From the NCBI RefSeq assembly GCF_013200955.2, contig NZ_CP053697.2, positions 1,178,001-1,242,000 on the forward strand: a DNA stretch of 64,000 nucleotides. Direction: 5' to 3'. The number at the start of each line of letters is the position of its first letter. Within the stretch, counting starts at the first letter, position 1. Origin of the DNA: Pseudomonas campi (GTDB lineage Bacteria; Pseudomonadota; Gammaproteobacteria; Pseudomonadales; Pseudomonadaceae). Below the pieces are notes generated by a model, which was not told the DNA's origin, did no database searches, and worked only from the letters and a program-made list of their open reading frames with translations. A program made the translations under genes and the position numbers. Shown here one piece after another: positions 28,832-37,555 of the stretch.

Positions 28832-29611
28832 ATGAGTGACGAGCGGCATATAGCCAGAATTCGCGTCGAAGCCCTGGCTCCAGGCCATGCGCCAGGCGCC
28901 TCGCAGTGGGCGCAGCGTCTGGGCTTGCCCCTGGATGGCGCGGCGAATTTTGCCCTGCAACTGGGCGCCGAGGGTTTGCAGCTGGCCGAGCTGGGGCCGC
29001 AGGCGCCGGGGCCGGTGCGGGTGGATTTCGTCGAGGGCGCGGTGGCGCACCGGCGTCTGTTCGGCGGCGGCAGCGGGCAGATGATTGCCAAGGCGGTCGG
29101 CGTGCAGTCCGGGGTGCGCCCAGTGGTGCTGGATGCCACGGCGGGGCTGGGGCGTGATGCTTTCGTGCTGGCCAGCCTGGGTTGCCAGATGACCCTGATC
29201 GAGCGTCAGCCGATCATCGCCGCATTGCTCGAGGATGGCCTGGAACGCGCCCTGCAGGATGCCGAAGTGGCGCCGATTGCCAGGCAGATGCGTCTGCTCT
29301 GTGGCAACGCTATCGAGCTGATGAGCCAGTGGCAGGGCGAGCCGCCGCAGGTGATCTACCTCGACCCGATGTTTCCCCATCGCGACAAGAGCGCGCTGGT
29401 GAAGAAGGAGATGCGCCTGTTCCGCCCGCTGGTCGGCGATGACATGGATGCCCCGGCACTGCTCGAGGCCGCGCTGGCCCTGGCCAGTCACCGGGTGGTG
29501 GTCAAGCGCCCGCGCAAGGCGCCGATCATCGAAGGCGGCAAGCCGAGCTATGCGCTGGAAGGCAAGTCCAGCCGCTACGACATCTACCCGAAGAAGGCGC
29601 TAAAGCCCTGA
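28832..29611 (+). CDS. rsmJ: 16S rRNA (guanine1516-N2)-methyltransferase RsmJ
   Basis: 259 residues, class I SAM-dependent fold. The SAM site [18 protein letters not shown] lies near 100-117 and the catalytic region [19 protein letters not shown] near 174-192 matches the RsmJ family. It methylates G1516 in helix 45 of 16S rRNA. Divergent from the EF-hand-like gene. Confidence 0.92.
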   Translation: MSDERHIARIRVEALAPGHAPGASQWAQRLGLPLDGAANFALQLGAEGLQLAELGPQAPGPVRVDFVEGAVAHRRLFGGGSGQMIAKAVGVQSGVRPVVLDATAGLGRDAFVLASLGCQMTLIERQPIIAALLEDGLERALQDAEVAPIARQMRLLCGNAIELMSQWQGEPPQVIYLDPMFPHRDKSALVKKEMRLFRPLVGDDMDAPALLEAALALASHRVVVKRPRKAPIIEGGKPSYALEGKSSRYDIYPKKALKP

Positions 29612-29644
29612 GTGGCTGCCCTCTCCCGTGTGTTATCTGCGATC

Positions 29645-29843
29645 AGAACCTGTTTCGGATCTTTTGAGCTAGAGCCAGGCAAGGCGCAACGACCAGCGGG
29701 AGTAACAGCCGTAGGCTGACCCGAAGGATGAGCGCCAGCGAATCAATTGGGCGAGGACGCGGAGTTTACGAGGTGTAAATGAGCAGCCCGAGCCCAATTT
29801 CAACGCAGCATGGCCGACGATCAAGAGATCCGAGACGGGTTCT
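29645..29843. repeat. Family A element, copy A4
   Basis: A 199-bp element with terminal inverted repeats AGAACCTGTTTCGGATCTTT and the complement of AGAACCCGTCTCGGATCTCT, three mismatches in 20. The core TTTAC-GAGGT-GTAAA is at 29765-29779. Its right end touches the stop codon of the mexL gene, which is TGA with the last A being the first base of the repeat. Confidence 0.82.
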
Positions 29844-30481
29844 CAGGGGCGATAGGCGCGCAAAAACAGCTTCACCACTTCCTGCACATGCTCGTCGGCC
29901 GCCAGGCCGCTGGGTGGCTCGCAGCAGCCGATCAGGCGGCGGAAGTTGCAACCGCCCTTGATCAGGCTGAAGAAGTGCTCCGCGGCACGCTGCGGATGCT
30001 CCACGCGCAATTGGCCGTTGGCGTTGGCCTGTTCCAGCAGATGCTCCATGGCCAGCAGCATGCGCTGCGGGCCGGCGTCGTAGAACAGCTGGGCCATCTG
30101 CGGGTTCTGCCCGGCCTGGGTCATCACCAGGCGCATCATCGCGACCGACTCTTCACTGTTGATCAGGCTGTTGAAGCCGCGGCCGATGGCCAGCAGCACC
30201 GTGTCGATGGCGGTGTCGCTGTGCAGCTCGAAATAGGGGGTGGGCAGTTGCTCCTCGCACTTGGACTCCACCGCGCAGGCGAACAGTGTCTCCTTGTCGG
30301 TGAAATGGCTGTACACCGTGAGCTTGGACACGCCGGCCTCGGCGGCGATGGCATCCATGCTGCTACCTTCATAACCGTTGCGCATGAACAGACGCTTGGC
30401 GGCCTCGAGAATGGCCAGCCGCTTGGCAGGGTCCTTGGGCCGTCCGGGGCCACCGGAGGGCGGTAACAGTTTGTTGGACAT
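29843..30481 (-). CDS. mexL: TetR-family repressor MexL type
   Basis: 212 residues, the length of P. aeruginosa MexL. The basic N terminus (GGPGRPKDPAKRLAIL) leads into a TetR helix-turn-helix (AKRLFMRNGYEGSSMDAIAA, then EAGVSKLTVYSHFTDKETLF). MexL represses the divergent mexJK operon and itself. The intergenic region contains a palindrome fitting such an operator. The start at 30481 gives the family N terminus; its ribosome site is weak. Confidence 0.85.
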   Translation of the reverse strand: MSNKLLPPSGGPGRPKDPAKRLAILEAAKRLFMRNGYEGSSMDAIAAEAGVSKLTVYSHFTDKETLFACAVESKCEEQLPTPYFELHSDTAIDTVLLAIGRGFNSLINSEESVAMMRLVMTQAGQNPQMAQLFYDAGPQRMLLAMEHLLEQANANGQLRVEHPQRAAEHFFSLIKGGCNFRRLIGCCEPPSGLAADEHVQEVVKLFLRAYRP

Positions 30482-30522
30482 TTCGCGTTTTAATACTGGA
30501 CTGGTGAGTTTGCTATTTTTAC

Positions 30523-30538
30523 TATACCGCTCAGTATA
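30523..30538. promoter_or_regulatory. Candidate operator in the mexL-mexJ divergent promoter
   Basis: Inverted repeat TATAC-N6-GTATA in the 94-base gap between the divergent genes. A TTGCTA hexamer at 30510-30515 could be the -35 for mexJ, and the palindrome would then overlap the -10, so a bound repressor would block transcription. Inferred from position and symmetry. Confidence 0.55.
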
Positions 30539-30575
30539 AGTATTCCAAGCATTTCTTTGCGAAAGGTCACTCATC

Positions 30576-31679
30576 ATGTTTCGCCATGCCTTGTCCGTCG
30601 CTGTGCCCCTGAGCCTGATCACCCTGCTGGTTGCCTGCGGCAACGGCGAAACCGTTGAAGCGCCGGTACGTCCGGCCATGGTGGTGCAGCCGCAGCCTGC
30701 GGGCGACGCCATGGAAACCTACCCAGGCGAGGTGCGCGCGCGCTTCGAACCTGAGCTGGCCTTCCGCATCGGTGGCAAGATCAGCAAGCGCCTGGTGGAT
30801 GCCGGGGCGCGGGTGAAGAAGGATCAGCCGCTGGCCGAACTGGACCCCGAGGACGTCAAACTGCAACTGGAGGCCGCCCGTGCCCAGGTCGCGGCGGCGG
30901 AAGCCAACCTCAAGCTGGTGCGCACCGAGCGTGATCGCTACCAGACCCTGTTGGCCCGCCAGCTGATCAGTCAGTCGCAGTACGACAATGTGGAAAACCA
31001 GTACCGCGCCGGTGAAGCGCGGGTCAAACAGATCAAGGCCGAGTTCAACGTGGCCAACAACCAGGCCGGCTATTCGGTGCTGCGCGCTTCCCAGGACGGC
31101 GTGATTGCCCGTCGTCTGGCCGAGGTCGGTCAGGTGGTCTCGGCTGGGCAGACGGTATTTACCTTGGCGGCCGATGGTGAGCGCGAAGTGCTGATCAGCG
31201 TCCCAGAACATGCCTTCGAGCGTTTCCGCATTGGCCAGGACGTCAGCGTCGAGCTGTGGTCGCAGCCGGGCAAGCGTTTCCCCGGACGCATCCGCGAGTT
31301 GTCGCCGGCCGCCGACGCGCAGTCGCGCACCTTCGCCGCCCGTGTGGCCTTTGCCGGCGGGGCGATGAAAGCCGAGCTGGGGCAGAGTGCCCGCGTGGCG
31401 ATCAAGGCCGAGGGCGAGGTGCCGCTGTCGGTGCCGATGTCGGCGCTCAGCGCGGAAAAGGACGTGCCCTTTGTCTGGGTGGTCGATCCCAAGGAATCCA
31501 AGGTGGTCCGTACCCTGGTACGCATCGGCCGCTATGGTCAGGAGCGCGTATCGGTGCTGGAAGGCCTGAAGGAGGGCGACTGGGTGGTTGCCGCCGGTGT
31601 GCAGATGCTGCGTGACGGGCAGAAGATCAAGCCGGTGGATCGCGACAATCGCACCGTCAAGCTGATCGCCGGGGAGTAA
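30576..31679 (+). CDS. mexJ: RND efflux periplasmic adaptor MexJ type
   Basis: 367 residues, equal to P. aeruginosa MexJ. The lipoprotein signal ends in LLVA-C (Cys21), so the protein is anchored to the inner membrane. A lipoyl-like domain, an alpha-helical hairpin (about 90-150: QLEAARAQVAAAEANLKLV) and a beta-barrel domain follow in adaptor order. It links the RND pump encoded 4 bases downstream to an outer-membrane channel; no channel gene is present here, as in the P. aeruginosa mexJK locus, which borrows OprM or OpmH. Confidence 0.9.
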   Translation: MFRHALSVAVPLSLITLLVACGNGETVEAPVRPAMVVQPQPAGDAMETYPGEVRARFEPELAFRIGGKISKRLVDAGARVKKDQPLAELDPEDVKLQLEAARAQVAAAEANLKLVRTERDRYQTLLARQLISQSQYDNVENQYRAGEARVKQIKAEFNVANNQAGYSVLRASQDGVIARRLAEVGQVVSAGQTVFTLAADGEREVLISVPEHAFERFRIGQDVSVELWSQPGKRFPGRIRELSPAADAQSRTFAARVAFAGGAMKAELGQSARVAIKAEGEVPLSVPMSALSAEKDVPFVWVVDPKESKVVRTLVRIGRYGQERVSVLEGLKEGDWVVAAGVQMLRDGQKIKPVDRDNRTVKLIAGE

Positions 31680-31683
31680 GCGC

Positions 31684-34600
31684 ATGTCCTTCAACCTCTC
31701 CGAATGGGCGCTGCGCAACCGCGCCGTGGTGCTCTATCTGATGCTGGTGATCGCCGTGGTCGGCGCGCTGTCCTATACCAAGCTGGGACAGAGTGAAGAC
31801 CCGCCCTTTACCTTCAAGGCCATGGTCATTCGCACCGACTGGCCGGGCGCTACCGCCGAGCAGGTCTCGCGGCAGATCACCGAACGCATCGAAAAGAAGG
31901 TCATGGAGACCGGCGATTACCAGATGGTCATGTCCTACTCGCGTCCCGGCGAGTCGGTGGTGACCTTCATGGCTCGCGACAATCTGGTGTCGAAGAATAT
32001 TCCCGAACTCTGGTACCAGATCCGCAAGAAGGTTGGCGATATCCGCTACACCTTGCCAGCGGATATCCGCGGGCCGTTCTTCAACGATGAGTTCGGCACC
32101 ACCTTCGGCAACATCTATGCGCTGACCGGCGAAGGCTTCGACTACGCCGTGCTCAAGGACTATGCCGACCGCCTGCAGCTACAGCTGCAGCGGGTCAAGG
32201 ACGTGGGCAAGGTCGAGCTACTCGGCCTGCAGGACGAGAAGATCTGGATCGAGCTGTCCAACGTCAAGCTGGCCACCCTCGGCCTGCCCCTGGCGGCCGT
32301 ACAGCAGGCGCTGGAAGAGCAGAACGCGGTAGCTTCTTCGGGTTTCTTCGAGGCCAGTACTGACCGTATTCAACTGCGGGTTTCCGGCAGCTTCGAGACG
32401 GTCGACGAGATCCGCAACTTCCCCATGCGCATTGGCGACCGCACCTTCCGCATCGGCGACGTGGCCGAGGTGTTTCGCGGTTTCAATGACCCACCCGCGC
32501 CACGCATGCGCTTCATGGATCAGAATGCCATTGGCCTGGCTGTGTCGATGAAGGCTGGCGGCGACATCCTGGTGCTCGGCGAAGCCCTCGAACAGGAATT
32601 CGCCCGCCTGCAGCAGACCCTGCCGGTCGGCATGGAACTGAGCAAGGTCTCCGATCAGCCGGCGGCGGTAAAAACCGGGGTTGGCGAGTTCGTCCAGGTG
32701 CTGGCCGAAGCGCTGGTCATCGTGTTGCTGGTGAGCTTCTTCTCCCTTGGCCTGCGTACCGGCCTGGTGGTCGCGCTGTCGATCCCGCTGGTGCTGGCGA
32801 TGACCTTCGCCACCATGTACTACTTCAATATCGGCCTGCACAAGATCTCTCTCGGCGCCCTGGTGCTGGCCCTCGGCCTGCTGGTGGATGACGCGATCAT
32901 TGCCGTGGAGATGATGGCGATCAAGATGGAGCAGGGTTACGACCGGCTCAAGGCGGCCAGTTTCGCCTGGACCAGCACGGCATTCCCGATGCTCACCGGC
33001 ACCCTGATCACCGCCGCCGGCTTCCTGCCGATTGCCACCGCGCAATCCGGCACCGGCGAGTACACCCGCTCGATCTTCCAGGTGGTGGCCATCGCCCTGA
33101 TCGTGTCCTGGATCGCCGCCGTGGTGTTCGTGCCGTACCTGGGCGACCGGCTGCTGCCGGACCTGGCCAAGCTGCATGCGAAGAAGCATGGCGGCAGCGC
33201 CGGCGGCCATGATCCCTACTCGACCACCTTCTACCAGACGGTGCGCGAAGTGGTGGAGTGGTGCGTGCGCCGCCGGCGCACGGTGATCCTGGTGACCATC
33301 GGCCTGTTCGTTGCCTCGGTGCTGCTGTTCCGCTTCATTCCGCAGCAGTTCTTCCCGGCATCCGGGCGTCTTGAACTAATGGTCGACCTGAAACTCACCG
33401 AGGGCTCGTCGCTCAAGGCCACCGAGGAACAGGTCAAGCGCCTGGAGGCCATGCTCAAGGGGCGCGAGGGCGTCGACAACTACGTGGCCTACGTGGGCAC
33501 TGGTTCGCCGCGCTTCTACCTGCCGCTGGACCAGCAACTGCCGGCGACCCGTTTCGCCCAAGTGGTGGTGCTGGCCAAGTCGATCGAGGACCGCGAAGCA
33601 CTGCGCACCTGGTTGATCGAGGTGATGAACGAAGACTTCCCCACTGTGCGCAGCCGTGTCTCGCGCCTGGAGAACGGCCCACCGGTAGGCTTCCCGATCC
33701 AGTTCCGCATCTCCGGCGAGCATATCGACGAGGTACGGGCGATAGCCCGCCAGGTCGCCGACAAGGTGCGCGAGAACAGCCATGTGTCCAACGTGCACCT
33801 GAACTGGGAAGAACCGAGCAAGGTGGTCTACCTCAACATCGACCAGGAGCGTGCCCGTGCCCTCGGTGTGAGCACCGCCGATGTCTCGCGCTTCCTGCAG
33901 AGTTCGCTGTCCGGCTCCAGCGTCAGCCAGTTTCGTGAGGGTAACGAGCTGATCGAGATCCTCCTGCGTGGCACCGTGCGTGAACGCCAGGAGCTGGAAC
34001 TGCTACCGAGCCTGGCGGTGCCGATCAGCAATGGCAAGAGCGTGGCGCTGTCGCAGATTGCCACCCTGGAATACGGTTTCGAGGAAGGCGTGATCTGGCA
34101 CCGTGACCGCCTGCCGACCGTCACCGTGCTCGGTGATATCTATGGCGGTGAACAGCCGGCCGGTCTGGTCAAACAGATCATGCCGACCCTGCAGCCGATC
34201 CGCGATGAGCTGCCCAATGGCTACCTGCTGGAAGTCGGCGGCACCGTCGAGGACTCGGCCCGCGGCCAGCAGTCGGTGAATGCCGGGATCCCGCTGTTCA
34301 TCCTGGTGGTGATGACCCTGCTGGTGCTGCAACTGAAGAGCATCTCGCGCTCGGTGATGGTGTTCCTCACCGCCCCGCTGGGGCTGATCGGCGTGACCCT
34401 GTTCCTGCTGGTGTTCCAGCAGCCGTTCGGCTTCGTCGCTATGCTCGGTACCATCGCTCTGTCGGGGATGATCATGCGTAACTCGGTGATCCTTATCGAC
34501 CAGATCGAGCAGGACATCGCCGCCGGCCAGGACCGCTGGCACGCCATCATCGAGGCCACGGTGCGGCGCTTCCGGCCGATCGTGCTGACCGCCCTGGCGG

Positions 34601-34755
34601 CGGTGCTGGCGATGATCCCGCTGTCGCGCAGCGTGTTCTTCGGGCCGATGGCGGTGGCCATCATGGGCGGCCTGATCGTCGCCACGGCACTGACCCTGCT
34701 GTTCCTGCCGGCGCTGTATGCGGCCTGGTTCAAGGTCAAGGAAGTCGAGGCGTAA
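31684..34755 (+). CDS. mexK: RND efflux transporter MexK type
   Basis: 1023 residues with twelve membrane helices and two large periplasmic loops. The paired aspartates needed for proton transfer are in GLLVDDAIIAVEMM (about 402-403). P. aeruginosa MexJK exports triclosan and, with OprM, erythromycin; whether this pump has the same range is not readable. The gene starts 4 bases after mexJ and is followed by a strong terminator. Confidence 0.9.
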   Translation: MSFNLSEWALRNRAVVLYLMLVIAVVGALSYTKLGQSEDPPFTFKAMVIRTDWPGATAEQVSRQITERIEKKVMETGDYQMVMSYSRPGESVVTFMARDNLVSKNIPELWYQIRKKVGDIRYTLPADIRGPFFNDEFGTTFGNIYALTGEGFDYAVLKDYADRLQLQLQRVKDVGKVELLGLQDEKIWIELSNVKLATLGLPLAAVQQALEEQNAVASSGFFEASTDRIQLRVSGSFETVDEIRNFPMRIGDRTFRIGDVAEVFRGFNDPPAPRMRFMDQNAIGLAVSMKAGGDILVLGEALEQEFARLQQTLPVGMELSKVSDQPAAVKTGVGEFVQVLAEALVIVLLVSFFSLGLRTGLVVALSIPLVLAMTFATMYYFNIGLHKISLGALVLALGLLVDDAIIAVEMMAIKMEQGYDRLKAASFAWTSTAFPMLTGTLITAAGFLPIATAQSGTGEYTRSIFQVVAIALIVSWIAAVVFVPYLGDRLLPDLAKLHAKKHGGSAGGHDPYSTTFYQTVREVVEWCVRRRRTVILVTIGLFVASVLLFRFIPQQFFPASGRLELMVDLKLTEGSSLKATEEQVKRLEAMLKGREGVDNYVAYVGTGSPRFYLPLDQQLPATRFAQVVVLAKSIEDREALRTWLIEVMNEDFPTVRSRVSRLENGPPVGFPIQFRISGEHIDEVRAIARQVADKVRENSHVSNVHLNWEEPSKVVYLNIDQERARALGVSTADVSRFLQSSLSGSSVSQFREGNELIEILLRGTVRERQELELLPSLAVPISNGKSVALSQIATLEYGFEEGVIWHRDRLPTVTVLGDIYGGEQPAGLVKQIMPTLQPIRDELPNGYLLEVGGTVEDSARGQQSVNAGIPLFILVVMTLLVLQLKSISRSVMVFLTAPLGLIGVTLFLLVFQQPFGFVAMLGTIALSGMIMRNSVILIDQIEQDIAAGQDRWHAIIEATVRRFRPIVLTALAAVLAMIPLSRSVFFGPMAVAIMGGLIVATALTLLFLPALYAAWFKVKEVEA

Positions 34756-34771
34756 TTAGCGCCGCGCAGAC

Positions 34772-34801
34772 AAAAAGCCCGGCTAATTGCCGGGCTTTTT
34801 G
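34772..34801. terminator. Bidirectional terminator between mexK and the DUF4197 gene
   Basis: Stem AAAAAGCCCGGC / GCCGGGCTTTTT with a short AT-rich loop; U-runs form on both strands, serving both convergent genes. Confidence 0.92.
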
Positions 34802-34817
34802 TTGGGGTATTAGACGA

Positions 34818-35495
34818 TCAGAGCGCGCCAAACACCTTCTTCGCCAGGCTGGTGGCAGCGCCCGCCGGGTTTTCGCGCAGGCTGGCTTCCTGCTCGGCAA
34901 TCATCTTGAACAGGCCGTCCAGCGCCTGCTCGGTGACGTAGTTTTCCACGTTAGCGCTCTTTGCATCGACCACGCCAAAGGCCGCAGCCTGACCGGCGAA
35001 GGCGTTGTACTGCTTGGCCACGCCCACCTTGTCGGTGGCCTGCTTGACGATGGGCAGGAACTTGGCGCGGATCTCTGCGCGGCTGCTCTTGTTCAGGTAC
35101 TGGGTTGCCGAGTCGTCGCCGCCGGCGAGGATGCCTTTGGCATCGGTCACGGTCATCTTCTTCACGGCGTCCAGCAGAATCGCCTGGGCTTGCGGTACGG
35201 CCGCTTCAGCCGCCTTGTTCATGCTCGCTTCCAGTTCATCGACCTGGGCGCCCATGCCCATCATCTTCATGGTCTGCGCGGCTTTACCCAGCTTGCCGGG
35301 CAGTTCGATGCGCACGTCCTCGTTGTTGCTGAATCCACCGGGCTTGCCCAGTTGTTTGACGGCGATCTGCGCACCCTGGCTCAGGGCATCCTTGAGGCCG
35401 CTACTGGCGTCGCTCTGGGTCAGATCGGCCAACGACAGGGCCAGGGCATTGGCAGACAGCAGCAGGCCGGTGGCCAGGGTGGTGAGGCGGAGCAT
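34818..35495 (-). CDS. DUF4197 periplasmic protein
   Basis: 225 residues. An export signal (MLRLTTLATGLLLSANALAL) is followed by a helical DUF4197 domain: LTQSDASSGLKDALSQGAQ at the start, and a conserved end (EQALDGLFKMIAEQEASLRE, NPAGAATSLAKKVFG). Function unknown. AAGGAAG upstream supports the ATG at 35495. It is convergent with mexK and shares its terminator. Confidence 0.85.
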   Translation of the reverse strand: MLRLTTLATGLLLSANALALSLADLTQSDASSGLKDALSQGAQIAVKQLGKPGGFSNNEDVRIELPGKLGKAAQTMKMMGMGAQVDELEASMNKAAEAAVPQAQAILLDAVKKMTVTDAKGILAGGDDSATQYLNKSSRAEIRAKFLPIVKQATDKVGVAKQYNAFAGQAAAFGVVDAKSANVENYVTEQALDGLFKMIAEQEASLRENPAGAATSLAKKVFGAL

Positions 35496-35561
35496 GGGGA
35501 CTTCCTTAATGCGGTGGGAGTGGAGCGAGCTTAACGGAGCTCGGTGAGCGAGCCAAATTCC

Positions 35562-35788
35562 TAGGGTCTGTTGCCGTTTTGTGCACGGCCGCGACGGCGC
35601 CCGTTCTTGCGCAGAGCTAGGCATCGCCCGCTCCCGGCGGGCTTGCTGCATTCGCCACATCCATGTGGATCGCGCAAAATCGCGCCATGCGTCGTTGCGG
35701 GATTTGCCAAGGGACCGGCGTCCCACACCTAGCCGTGCGTGTTTTTGCGCAGCAACGCGGATTGCGAACGAAACGGGAGTAGACCCTA
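35562..35788. repeat. Family B inverted-repeat element, copy B1
   Basis: A 227-bp non-coding element with ends TAGGGTCTGTTGCCGTTTTG and the complement of TAGGGTCTACTCCCGTTTCG (15 of the 20 positions match). The right end contains the stop codon of the operon's last gene. The interior holds weaker inner hairpins. It fills most of the 290 bases between the two genes. Confidence 0.8.
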
Positions 35789-37555
35789 GTGAATCCGTTC
35801 TTGCAGCAGTTCACGCCCGGCCTGCTTGAGGTCGCTCTTGAATCGACCGGATGCCACCCAGCCGCCCAGCTCGATAGTGGCGATTGCTTCGGCCAGTGTG
35901 GCGAGCGGTACGCGCTGGCTTTCTAGCAGGCGCTGGACGAAGGCTGCATCGATGGCGGCAATGGCCGTGTCGTCCTCGGCGATGTCGCGCAGCATCAGGA
36001 TCAGCTCCCCCTGCAGTCCGCCGAAGTGCTTGATCCACTCGGAGTTGCGGCGGATGGCGGGAATGATCTGCTTCCATTCGTAGTCGCCGGCCAGGGCGGT
36101 CAGGGCCCTGGCCGCGTCCTCATGGGTGTCGATCCGGGCCAGTTCGGGGGGCGCTGCTTGGCCGCTGCCGAGGCGCAGTTTCCTGGCCCAGCCCAAGGCC
36201 GTGGACACGGCATGGCCGGTGGTTTTCAGCAAGCTGGCGGTCAGGTTCGTCAGCAGGGCGCCGCCCAAGGTCGTGTTGGTTAGCCGATCCTGCAAGGTGA
36301 TATCGAACAGGTCTGGCGGGGTGGGTGGCGCACTGGGCGGGGCAGGGGAGGCAGCTCCGGCATGCTCTAGCCAATTGAGGTAGATGCCCCGGCCGATCGA
36401 GTGGTTTGCCACGCGAAACACAGGATGTTGCTCGCTGGCCGCCGAGGGCACTGCCGCGGCGGCGGCGAGCAACAGATCCCAGCTTCTGGCCAGTAGCGGT
36501 GGGCCGTTCAGCAATTGCAGCTCTCCTGCCAGGTCGGCAGGGCGTGTCGGGTTTGCTGCCGCCGATTGGCGCCTGTGGAGTTCGCAGGCCAGGGCTATCA
36601 CGTCCGGATGGCTCTGGCCGAGCAGATCCTGCAGTTTGCCGAGCAGGGCGCGGATCAGTTGGTAGTCCGGCGGATCCCCGGCCAGCAGCAGATGGGCCGC
36701 ATAGAGCCCGAGCATCGGGCTGCGGAGCTGGTCGCCGAGCATCTTGCGCATGCCTGGCGTGTCCACATGTGTTCTGCCATCGAGCATGCCCTTGCGTATG
36801 GTTTCGGTGGCGGCCAGGTCTTCGCACCAGGGATCGAAGCCTTCGTCCATGCGGCCGTAGAGCATGGCTGCGTCCAGCAGATCGGGTACCAGTGCAGCGC
36901 CCCGGCCGTCTGCCACCAGGTTGATGTAGCACTGCAGTGTCCAGTCGCTGACCGCGGGTAGGGAAAGGCGGAATGCCTGGGCGCCGCGTTCGTACGCCAG
37001 CAGGTAAGCGCCGGCGGGCAGCCCGACAGTCACGGCGGCGTAACCGTCGGCGACGTTGTGTTCTGCCGAATGATCCAGATCCAGCACCACGGAGCGCTCG
37101 ATGTCGAGCAGGCGGAAGCCGCTGAAGCTCCTCTGGTAGGCATCTCGTTCGACGTCGCCGTCGACCCTGAAGTTGTAGCGCCAGGGGTCGCGGATGCAGA
37201 TCATGATCTCGCTGTCGCCACCCAGATTCAGAGTGGCGTTGCCGGGGGTCAGGAAGCGTTGGGCGGCCGCCGTGTGGTACTCATGGGTGGTGGATGTCAT
37301 GGCCAGGGGAATCGGGCTCTCGAAGTGTGGTGCGGCGACCGTCACCGACATTTCCTGCGTCCCTTCGGCGAGGCGGAAGAGCAATTCCGACTCCTCGTCG
37401 CCGACTTTCGCCTTGGCGGCATACAGGCCAATGGCAATGCTTGCGCGCAGTGGGGAGGTGCCGCGTGCAACTACCCGGAAGTCGCTGTCGATCAGCAGTA
37501 GTTCCGCCTGGGGGTTGTCCGTTTGCACCACCACCTGGCGCTCAGAGGTCGACAT
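35786..37555 (-). CDS. Unknown third protein of the hydrolase-caspase operon
   Basis: 589 residues, no signal peptide or clear membrane helix. The N-terminal 65 residues look like a beta-sandwich with AELLLIDSDFRVVARG and GLYAAKAKVG, resembling the C-terminal module of the caspase-like protein encoded just upstream. Residues 66-240 remain beta-rich (LRDPW-type strands, GLPAGAYLLAYERGAQAF); the rest is largely helical with a Pro-rich linker (SPAPPSAPPTPPDL) near 425. I recognise no named domain. The ATG at 37555 has GGAGG eight bases upstream and overlaps the caspase gene by 14 bases. The stop codon TAG lies in the end of repeat B1. Confidence 0.75.
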   Translation of the reverse strand: MSTSERQVVVQTDNPQAELLLIDSDFRVVARGTSPLRASIAIGLYAAKAKVGDEESELLFRLAEGTQEMSVTVAAPHFESPIPLAMTSTTHEYHTAAAQRFLTPGNATLNLGGDSEIMICIRDPWRYNFRVDGDVERDAYQRSFSGFRLLDIERSVVLDLDHSAEHNVADGYAAVTVGLPAGAYLLAYERGAQAFRLSLPAVSDWTLQCYINLVADGRGAALVPDLLDAAMLYGRMDEGFDPWCEDLAATETIRKGMLDGRTHVDTPGMRKMLGDQLRSPMLGLYAAHLLLAGDPPDYQLIRALLGKLQDLLGQSHPDVIALACELHRRQSAAANPTRPADLAGELQLLNGPPLLARSWDLLLAAAAAVPSAASEQHPVFRVANHSIGRGIYLNWLEHAGAASPAPPSAPPTPPDLFDITLQDRLTNTTLGGALLTNLTASLLKTTGHAVSTALGWARKLRLGSGQAAPPELARIDTHEDAARALTALAGDYEWKQIIPAIRRNSEWIKHFGGLQGELILMLRDIAEDDTAIAAIDAAFVQRLLESQRVPLATLAEAIATIELGGWVASGRFKSDLKQAGRELLQERIH

